Assembly: GCF_003383595.3 (NCBI RefSeq)
Contig: NZ_CP033058.2
Location: forward strand, 496,001-560,000
Direction of reading: 5' to 3'
Origin: Metamycoplasma phocicerebrale
GTDB taxonomy: Bacteria; Bacillota_I; Bacilli_A; Mycoplasmatales; Metamycoplasmataceae
Length of the DNA stretch: 64,000 bases
Under the pieces are notes generated by a model. It had not been told where the DNA came from. It did no database searches and was given only the letters and a program-made list of their open reading frames with translations. A program made the position numbers and the translations under genes. Positions 57,919 through 64,000 of this stretch are shown piece by piece. Every line of letters starts with the position of its first letter. Within the stretch, counting starts at the first letter, position 1.

Positions 57919-58826
57919 AAAAGCATATTCCTGTTTTATTAGATGAAGTTATTAAAGCTTTAGATATTAAAAAAGATGGAATTTATGTTGATTTAACTTT
58001 AGGTAGAGCAGGTCATAGTCAAGAAATTTTAAAAAAAATAAAAGAGAATGGTTCGGGAAGATTGATTTGTTTTGATAAAGATAATCAAGCAATTATTGAA
58101 TCTGATCCATACCTTAAAAAAATAAGTAATTCTTATACTTTAATTAAAAGCGATTTTAGATTTTTAAAATCAGAATTGAATAAATTAGGAATTACTAAAG
58201 TAGATGGAATATTAGCTGATTTAGGAGTTTCTAGTCCTCAATTAGATGAAACTGAAAGAGGATTTTCTTATTCTAAGAATACAAAATTAGATATGAGAAT
58301 GGACCAAGAAGCAAAAATAAATGCTGAAATGATAATTAATGAATGAAGTGAAGAAGAAATAGCTCGAGTTCTTTATGAATACGGTGATGTAAAACTAGCT
58401 AAGCTAGTTGCGAAATCAATTGTAAAAAATCGTCCAATTAAATCTTCATTTGAGTTAAATGAAGTGATTAGAAAGGCATTGCCAGCCAAAGTGGTTAGAG
58501 AAAAAAATCCTTCAAAAGCAGTATTCCAAGCTATAAGAATAGCAGTTAATGATGAATTAAATGCTTTAGATGATTTATTAAGTCAATTAAATGATTTGAT
58601 AAATATTAATGGAAAAATAGCAATTATTACATTTCATAGTAAAGAGGACGCAAAAGTTAAAAAATTTTTTCAAAATTTAAACTATCGCGATCCAAAGTTA
58701 AATAAATTGCCAATTCAAATAAACAAAGAATGAAAACAAAAAATTATTTTTCCTTCTGAATTTGAATTACAAAACAATAAAAGAGCACATAGCGCAAAAT
58801 TAAGAGTTATTACAAAGATAGGATAA
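57915..58826 (+). CDS. rsmH: 16S rRNA (cytosine1402-N4)-methyltransferase RsmH
   Basis: 303 residues. EKHIPVLLDEVIKAL opens the protein; DLTLGRAGHS (family DCTLGgaGHS, G to R), DLGVSSPQLDETERGFSY and PSKAVFQAIRIAVNDELNAL follow. No ATG, GTG or TTG exists before EKHIP: the frame has TAA at 57909-57911, then ATT and ATA. ATA 57915 stands at the family's Met position and lies 7 bases after AGGAG (57903-57907), so an AUA start is proposed. Trp by TGA. Confidence 0.92.
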
Positions 58827-58827
58827 T

Positions 58828-59886
58828 ATGAAAAAAAGAATTATTGTAGCATATAAATTTGATAATCAAAATATTTCTGTAGAAGTAGTTGAAAAAACTA
58901 ACTATGGATCTTTTCTTGCTTACAAAAATACAATAACAAACTTATATTTGAATCCTTCTTATTTAAATAACTTTATATATAGAACCAAATATGAAATAGA
59001 AAAAACAATAAAAGCAAAAATAACTGATGTAGTTATAATTGTTAAAAATTCACAAATCTATCCAATTTCTAAAAAAATTATTTCAAAAGATAATGTTCAA
59101 GGTTTATCAAATAATGAAATAGCTAAAAAACTTTATTATTTAGAAAAAGAAAATGGTTATTACTTATTCGATTATGAAATTTTTTCAAAAATAGATAAAA
59201 AATCTTTAATTAGTTTAAGTTTATTAAATTGAAATGAAGCTAAAATGATATTTAGTCTTATGAAACAAAACAATTTAAATGTTTTAAGAATGTATGAATA
59301 CGATTTTTTAGAAAATATTTCTAATGGTAATAATTTTAAAAATGGAGTAGCTACCTTCTTAAAATTATCAAACCATGATTTAAAAATAGAAGTATCAAAA
59401 AATTATGTTAATTTCTTAGAATTTAAATATGATTTCGGGATTAATTATTTAATTAAGGCTTTATCAAAAGAATTAAAAATAACTGAAAATGAAGCTAAAA
59501 TCAAACTTAATTTATGATCACATAATCTGCATGCAGAGGAGGATTTAAAAATTAATACTTTGGTTTCAAATTTTTTAGAACTAATTAAAAATACAATAAA
59601 TAGTAATATAGAAAAACTTAAAATTGATAAAAATAACCTTCAAGTTAATTTATCAAAAGAGTTTAATATCTTTAACAAGATATTGTTAAATAATGAAGAT
59701 TTTAGTGGCATTAATAACAAAATAATGGGCAATAAAACTAGCTTAATAAGTTATGAAATGCTAGGATTAATTAATTTATTAGATAATCATTTTACAAATA
59801 CTATCAAAGAAATGACTATTACTTCTGAATTATTTGTAATAGACACAGAACAATTTAATAATTATTCTTTTAATTACAAAAAATAA
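58828..59886 (+). CDS. Divergent FtsA-like protein of the dcw cluster
   Basis: 352 residues between rsmH and ftsZ. Not clearly alignable by eye, but the N-terminal 130 residues follow FtsA's actin-fold order: IIVAYKFDNQNISVEVVE (phosphate-1-like strand), then NFIYRTKYEIEKTIKAKI followed by DVVIIVKNSQIYPISKK, as in FtsA's 1C region. The last third (NFLELIKNTINSNIEKLKID) is helical. No C-terminal membrane helix is seen. Trp by TGA twice. In other mycoplasmas an unannotated gene of similar size fills this slot. FtsA identity is inference. Confidence 0.55.
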
Positions 59887-59935
59887 AAATTTAATTTATA
59901 TAATTAAATGATAGATTATTTATTTAGGAGAAAAC

Positions 59936-61057
59936 ATGTTAGATAGTGATAATTACAATTCAGTTGCTAGCATCAAAGTTATAGGTGTTGGTGGCGGTGG
60001 AAATAATAGTATTCAAACACTTTTAGATAAAAAAATAGATGGTTTAGAATTTATTGTTGCAAATACAGATAAGCAAATACTAGATAAGTTTGATAAATCT
60101 TTAACTTTAGCTCTTGGTGATAAAAGAGGTATAGGGGCAGGGGCTAATCCTGAAGTAGGAAAAAAAGCTGCTGAACACTCTTTGCAAGAAATTAAAGAAA
60201 GAATAAAAGGAGCAAATTTAGTAGTTATCACAGCAGGAATGGGCGGAGGAACCGGAACAGGAGCTTCGCCAATAATTGCTAAAGCAGCAAAAGAACAAAA
60301 TTCATTAGTTATAGCTATTGTTACAACTCCATTTTCATTTGAAGGTGCTAAAAGAAAAAAAATAGCTTTAGAAGGCATAGAAGAATTAAAAAAACATGTT
60401 GACTCTTACATAATTTTATCTAATGATAAATTATTAGAAGCATATGGAGATTCTTCAATTAATGATGCTTTTAGAGTTTCTGATAATGTTGTTAAACAAT
60501 TTATTAGAACTATAGTGGATATAATTGCAATACCGGGAAGAATTAATTTAGATTTAGCGGACTTAGAAACAGTTATTAAAAACTGTGGTGAAACTCTTGT
60601 TGGAATTGGAAGTGCTAATGGTGAAAACGCTGCTTCTAAAGCGCTTAAAAGTGCTATTAGTAGCCCTATTCTAGAATCAAGTATTGTTGGTGCATCAAAT
60701 GCTATACTATACTTTTCAACATCTACAAAAACTACATTAAATGATTTTAATAAGGCAGTTAGTGAATTTAATCAAATTGCTGGTAATGATGTTAATGTAA
60801 TTTTTGGAGTCACTGATATACCCAATGAAGAATCAGAAAAACTTGGTGAAGTTTATGTATCAGTTATTGCAACAGGTATTAAACGAAAACCAAAAAATGA
60901 TTTTCAACCTAATATTGAGGGGATTGAAAATTCTAATTCAGATGCTACCCAAGAATATTTAACTATTGGAGCTTCTGATAGATCAAATTCTTATTCTAAA
61001 GAAGATGATTACAATTCAGACGACAATGAATTATTGTTTAAAACAAGCAGAAATTAA
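59936..61057 (+). CDS. ftsZ: Cell division protein FtsZ
   Basis: 373 residues; tubulin-like GTPase. IKVIGVGGGGNNSIQTLLDK, NTDKQIL, GAGANPEVGKKAA and GMGGGTGTGASPIIAKAA (the GTP-binding G-box) are standard. The C-terminal 60 residues are Ser/Asn/Asp-rich and lack the usual conserved CTP that binds FtsA/ZipA. TTAGGAG before ATG. Confidence 0.95.
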   Translation: MLDSDNYNSVASIKVIGVGGGGNNSIQTLLDKKIDGLEFIVANTDKQILDKFDKSLTLALGDKRGIGAGANPEVGKKAAEHSLQEIKERIKGANLVVITAGMGGGTGTGASPIIAKAAKEQNSLVIAIVTTPFSFEGAKRKKIALEGIEELKKHVDSYIILSNDKLLEAYGDSSINDAFRVSDNVVKQFIRTIVDIIAIPGRINLDLADLETVIKNCGETLVGIGSANGENAASKALKSAISSPILESSIVGASNAILYFSTSTKTTLNDFNKAVSEFNQIAGNDVNVIFGVTDIPNEESEKLGEVYVSVIATGIKRKPKNDFQPNIEGIENSNSDATQEYLTIGASDRSNSYSKEDDYNSDDNELLFKTSRN

Positions 61058-61102
61058 GATGATGTAAGAAGTTTTATTTCTTTTAAACATTTCATTAAAG
61101 TT

Positions 61103-61130
61103 AAAGAGGACTTAGCTCCTCTTTTTTATT
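61103..61130 (+). terminator. ftsZ terminator
   Basis: AAAGAGGA/TCCTCTTT (61103-61110 with 61117-61124) and T-run. Confidence 0.85.
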
Positions 61131-61149
61131 TATTTTTACTAATGTAATA

Positions 61150-61155
61150 TATAAT
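61150..61155 (+). promoter_or_regulatory. rsmE -10 element, probably leaderless
   Basis: TATAAT ending 8 bases before ATG 61164, with no Shine-Dalgarno in between. Confidence 0.5.
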
Positions 61156-61163
61156 TCCTTATT

Positions 61164-61826
61164 ATGTATAAATTTTTTAGCAAAAATAAAATTGGAAATG
61201 CTTTTGAATTAGACTTAGAAACACAAAAGCATTTAAAAGTAATTAGAATTAAAAATCAAGATTTTTTAATAAACCACAACAATGAGTTTTATTTATGTAA
61301 TTATGAATTTCCTAATAAGGCAATAATTAAACAAAAATTAAATATTAATAATGAATTGGATTTTAAAATAGTTGTAGCCATTCCATTAATTAAACACAAC
61401 CATTTTGAAATAGCTTTACAAAAGGCGGTTGAATTGGGCGCAACTACAATAATTCCTTTTATTTCGGAATATTGTGACAAAGGAAACATTAATATAGAAA
61501 ACAAAATTCTTAGATTTAAAAAAATAATTCAAGAAGCTTCTCAACAATCATTTAGAAATATAATTCCAAAATTAGAAAAAACCTTAAACTTTGAAGAATT
61601 AATAAATTACCCAATAAAAAACAAAATTTTGGCTTATGAAAATGAAAAGGATCAAAAATTAAATAAAATTAATGAAGATGCTATTCTAATAGTAGGACCA
61701 GAAGGTGGATTTTCACAACAAGAAATAGCTAAAGCTAAACTAAAAAATATTCAGATTGTTAGTTTAACAAAAACAATATTAAGAGCTGAGACAGCTCTAA
61801 TATATATGATGTCAAAAATTTTGTAA
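61164..61826 (+). CDS. rsmE: 16S rRNA (uracil1498-N3)-methyltransferase RsmE
   Basis: 220 residues, SPOUT class. AIPLIKHNHFEIALQKAVEL (family K..r.e.ai.K.tELGv), ATTIIPFIS and EASQQSFRNIIPK; C-terminal knot VGPEGGFSQQEIAKA and LTKTILRAETALIY. The PUA-like N-terminal domain is short. No SD (see -10 entry). Confidence 0.9.
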   Translation: MYKFFSKNKIGNAFELDLETQKHLKVIRIKNQDFLINHNNEFYLCNYEFPNKAIIKQKLNINNELDFKIVVAIPLIKHNHFEIALQKAVELGATTIIPFISEYCDKGNINIENKILRFKKIIQEASQQSFRNIIPKLEKTLNFEELINYPIKNKILAYENEKDQKLNKINEDAILIVGPEGGFSQQEIAKAKLKNIQIVSLTKTILRAETALIYMMSKIL

Positions 61827-61844
61827 CATAAAATGTTTTTTTGT

Positions 61845-61881
61845 TATAATTGATAAGCATAAATTTAAATTGCAATTTAAA
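61845..61881 (+). promoter_or_regulatory. rplM promoter and leader palindrome
   Basis: Extended -10 TGTTATAAT (61845-61850), the same as at rpsJ. Perfect 18-base palindrome TTTAAATTGCAATTTAAA (61864-61881) in the leader, 26 bases before ATG. Confidence 0.6.
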
Positions 61882-61907
61882 ATTAAAAATACATAGAAAG
61901 AGAAAGT

Positions 61908-62342
61908 ATGCGTCAAACAACAATTATTAGAAAAGAATTAGTTGATAAAAAATGATACATCGTAGATGCAGCCAACGTACCATTAGGTAGACTTTCAACT
62001 CTTGTAGCTTCAATCCTTCGCGGGAAAAATAAACCAACATTTACTCCAAATGTTGATATGGGCGACAATGTAGTTGTTATTAATGCTAAAGATGTTCTTT
62101 TAACAGCTAAAAAAGATGAAAAGAAAATTTATTACCACCACACTGGGTATCCAGGTGGTTTAAAACAAATTACAGCAGCTCAATTAAGAGCTAAAAAACC
62201 ACAAGCTCTTGTAGAAAAAGCAGTTAGAGGTATGTTGCCTCATACAACCTTAGGCCGTAAACAATTTAAAAACTTATTTGTATATGCTGATGCAAATCAC
62301 AAGCAAGAAGCACAAAAACCAACATTAATCGAGGTTAAATAA
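61908..62342 (+). CDS. rplM: 50S ribosomal protein L13
   Basis: 144 residues. [20 protein letters not shown] (W by TGA), [34 protein letters not shown] and [20 protein letters not shown]. Start 61908 precedes a TGA and has AGAAAG upstream. Confidence 0.96.
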
Positions 62343-62343
62343 T

Positions 62344-62742
62344 ATGGCAGATAAAATTAGATATAATGGTCTAGGACGTCGTAAATCATCTGTTGCTAGA
62401 GTTTATTTAGTTCCAGGTAAGGGAAATTTCTTAATAAATGGTAAGGTAGCAAAAGATTACTTAAATTCTGATATTTTATTAAAAGATGCTTTAAGCCCTT
62501 TTGCTATTACAGAAACAACAAATCAATTTGATGTTTTTGCAAATGTTAATGGTGGGGGCCTTACAGGTCAAGCTGGAGCCATCAGATTAGGTATTGCAAG
62601 AAGCTTGTTAGAAGCTTCGAATAATGAATACCGCAACAAACTAAAAGATGCTGGTTTCTTAACAAGAGATGCCCGTGTTAAAGAACGTAAAAAATTTGGT
62701 TTGAGAAAAGCCAGAAGATCAAGACAATTTTCAAAACGTTAA
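62344..62742 (+). CDS. rpsI: 30S ribosomal protein S9
   Basis: 132 residues. [40 protein letters not shown] and [17 protein letters not shown], whose C-terminal Lys-Arg reaches the P site. One base after rplM. Confidence 0.97.
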   Translation: MADKIRYNGLGRRKSSVARVYLVPGKGNFLINGKVAKDYLNSDILLKDALSPFAITETTNQFDVFANVNGGGLTGQAGAIRLGIARSLLEASNNEYRNKLKDAGFLTRDARVKERKKFGLRKARRSRQFSKR

Positions 62743-62762
62743 TTTTATTGTGGTATACTTAT

Positions 62763-62779
62763 ATGGGTTTTTAACCCAT
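62763..62779 (+). other. Hairpin between rpsI and tRNA-Ile
   Basis: ATGGGTT/AACCCAT with a TTT loop and no T-run; it may be a processing site. TATACT (62754-62759) before it could serve as the tRNA promoter. Confidence 0.4.
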
Positions 62780-62784
62780 TATAT

Positions 62785-62861
62785 GCGAGCATAGCTCAGC
62801 TGGTTAGAGCACACGACTGATAATCGTGAGGTCGATGGTTCAAGTCCATTTGTTCGCACCA
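62785..62861 (+). tRNA. tRNA-Ile (anticodon GAT)
   Basis: 77 bases; GCGAGCA/TGTTCGC acceptor with a wobble, anticodon loop CTGATAA, encoded CCA. Confidence 0.94.
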
Positions 62862-62879
62862 TTTCAAGAAATTGATCAT

Positions 62880-62907
62880 AACATGCAATTTAAGCATGTT
62901 TTTTATT
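62880..62907 (+). terminator. Terminator after tRNA-Ile
   Basis: AACATGC/GCATGTT (62880-62886 with 62894-62900) and T-run. Confidence 0.85.
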
Positions 62908-62940
62908 TTTAATGTATAATATTCTTGAATATTATTTATT

Positions 62941-62969
62941 CCTTGGTAATAATTACGATTATTGCTAGG
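62941..62969 (+). promoter_or_regulatory. rpsO leader hairpin (candidate S15-responsive element)
   Basis: 8-bp helix 62946-62953 with 62958-62965 capped by TACG; the base of the helix is a G-C pair next to U-G, and CCT/AGG (62941-62943 with 62967-62969) closes it. TATAAT lies upstream near 62915. RBS AAAGGA follows. Confidence 0.6.
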
Positions 62970-62987
62970 TTATGAAAGGATTTTATT

Positions 62988-63254
62988 ATGGTATCAAAAG
63001 AAAGAAAAATAGAATTAGTAAAACAATTTGGTAGAAACGATAAAGATACAGGATATTTACCAGTACAAATCGCTATATTAACTGAAGATATTGAATCATT
63101 AAAAAAACACTTCAATGTTAATAAAAAAGATTTACACTCAATGCGTGGTTTTATGGCAAAAGTTAACCATAGAAAAGCATTATTAAATCACTTAAAATTG
63201 GAAAACTATTCATTATACCAAGAAACCATTAAAGCTTTAAATATAAGAAAATAG
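62988..63254 (+). CDS. rpsO: 30S ribosomal protein S15
   Basis: 88 residues. [38 protein letters not shown] and [18 protein letters not shown]. Monocistronic. Confidence 0.97.
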   Translation: MVSKERKIELVKQFGRNDKDTGYLPVQIAILTEDIESLKKHFNVNKKDLHSMRGFMAKVNHRKALLNHLKLENYSLYQETIKALNIRK

Positions 63255-63268
63255 CTTTAAATATTTGC

Positions 63269-63293
63269 GCCCTATAAAAAGGGCATTTTTTTT
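63269..63293 (+). terminator. rpsO terminator
   Basis: GCCCT/AGGGC (63269-63273 with 63280-63284) plus eight T. Confidence 0.88.
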
Positions 63294-63460
63294 ATTTTAA
63301 TTAATAAAAATTATTGCTAAAAAAATAATTAGAATTTAGAATAAAAATAACTTTTATATCTTATGTTTAGTAATTTTTATATTAAAGTGAGTTTATCATT
63401 AAAGCAAAAAACTTAATAATGTATAATATAGATTATTATAAATTTAAAAAGGGGCTAAAA

Positions 63461-64000
63461 ATGAAACAAATATTCGTTCCAGATTCAACATCTATAAAAA
63501 AAATAGATTTAAAAAAACTTCACTCATCTAAATATTTAAAATTAGTTAATAATTTGTTGGATATAAAAAGTCGCGGAGACAATGCTACTTTTTTTAAGAC
63601 ATCCAATTTAAGTCTAGATCTTAAAAAATTAATTGGAATTAAAAATTTACGTTATATTTTTAAAAACCAAAATTTTAAAATAAGTTTAAAAAATTCTTTC
63701 GATTCCAAAACACTGCAAGAATTAAAACACATACGCAATGTTGATAATTTTATTCAATGAGCAAAAGAATATGATTATTCTATATCTCCGAAAATGCATG
63801 ATAATTTAAATTTAAATCCAGATAGATGATTACCTATTTATAAAAATAAAATTATTGATCAAAATAGTGATTTTATTAAAACCTGAAAAACTAATGCTAA
63901 AAGAGTAGAAGAAATATATGCAGAAACAAGTATATGACCTCTATTTATAGGTACTTTATTTATAAGATATAGAAAAGATGACGTTTATTTATATGCTCCT
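63461..64000 (+). CDS. N-terminal part of a large protein, DUF4011-helicase-like
   Basis: Open from ATG 63461 through the window end (180 codons seen). AAGGGGCT upstream; a TAATAT promoter is near 63422. LVNNLLDIKSRGDNATFF and EIYAETSIWPLFIGTLFIRY recall the DUF4011 domain, found ahead of superfamily 1 helicases in several bacteria, where a Leu-Leu-Asp-Leu block and an E-x-nPLyLalG block stand in this order. Four TGA codons (Trp). The remainder lies outside the window, so the helicase part is unproven. Confidence 0.5.

Overview
The window comes from a Mollicutes (mycoplasma) genome. UGA is read as tryptophan throughout, because nearly every gene is continuous only if in-frame TGA codons are translated. 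The DNA is very AT-rich, intergenic gaps are short, and peptidoglycan genes are missing from a dcw remnant of mraZ, rsmH, an FtsA-like gene and ftsZ. The 16S sequence and the oppABCDF and IS30 content suggest the hominis cluster, close to Mycoplasma (Metamycoplasma) hominis. The species is inference only.

Layout. 1-4.75 kb (+): fakA, plsX, rnc and an AEC-type permease. 4.8-6.5 kb (-): a two-gene type II restriction-modification unit. 6.5-13.4 kb (-): polC and cdsA, then frr and pyrH, with a terminator between the two pairs. 13.6-14.6 kb (+): a cyclotransferase-like protein of unknown role. 14.6-15.9 kb: an apparently intact IS30-family element. 15.9-17.3 kb (-): a repeat-domain surface lipoprotein. 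17.5-33.2 kb (+): the S10-spc-alpha ribosomal superoperon from rpsJ to rplQ, with secY, adk, map, infA and rpoA inside it and rpmF at the end. 33.3-38.2 kb (+): 16S and 23S rRNA with long processing stems and no 5S. 38.3-41.0 kb (+): a secreted cysteine peptidase between two near-identical four-TM proteins. 41.5-42.7 kb: msrA (+) and dCMP deaminase (-). 43.4-52.3 kb (+): oppABCDF. 52.5-53.8 kb (+): a membrane protein and tpiA. 53.8-56.4 kb (-): truB, a HAD phosphatase and ribF. 56.5-57.2 kb: six tRNAs in two opposed groups. 57.4-61.1 kb (+): the dcw remnant. 61.1-63.3 kb (+): rsmE, rplM-rpsI, tRNA-Ile and rpsO. 63.4 kb to the end (+): a truncated large gene with a DUF4011-like N-terminus.

Most of the window is housekeeping. 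The less ordinary parts are: (1) the duplicated four-TM and cysteine-peptidase cluster, whose gene duplication travels with copies of the rRNA terminator; (2) structured leaders before rpsJ, rplC, rplB, rplM and rpsO, of which the rpsO hairpin carries a G-C/U-G pair next to a UACG loop; (3) rsmH, which appears to start at AUA; (4) a textbook three-repeat MraZ operator that runs into the mraZ Shine-Dalgarno; (5) a very divergent FtsA-like gene in the dcw cluster; (6) OppF with about 500 extra coiled-coil residues; (7) PolC whose PHP metal ligands are lost; and (8) three genes that look leaderless.
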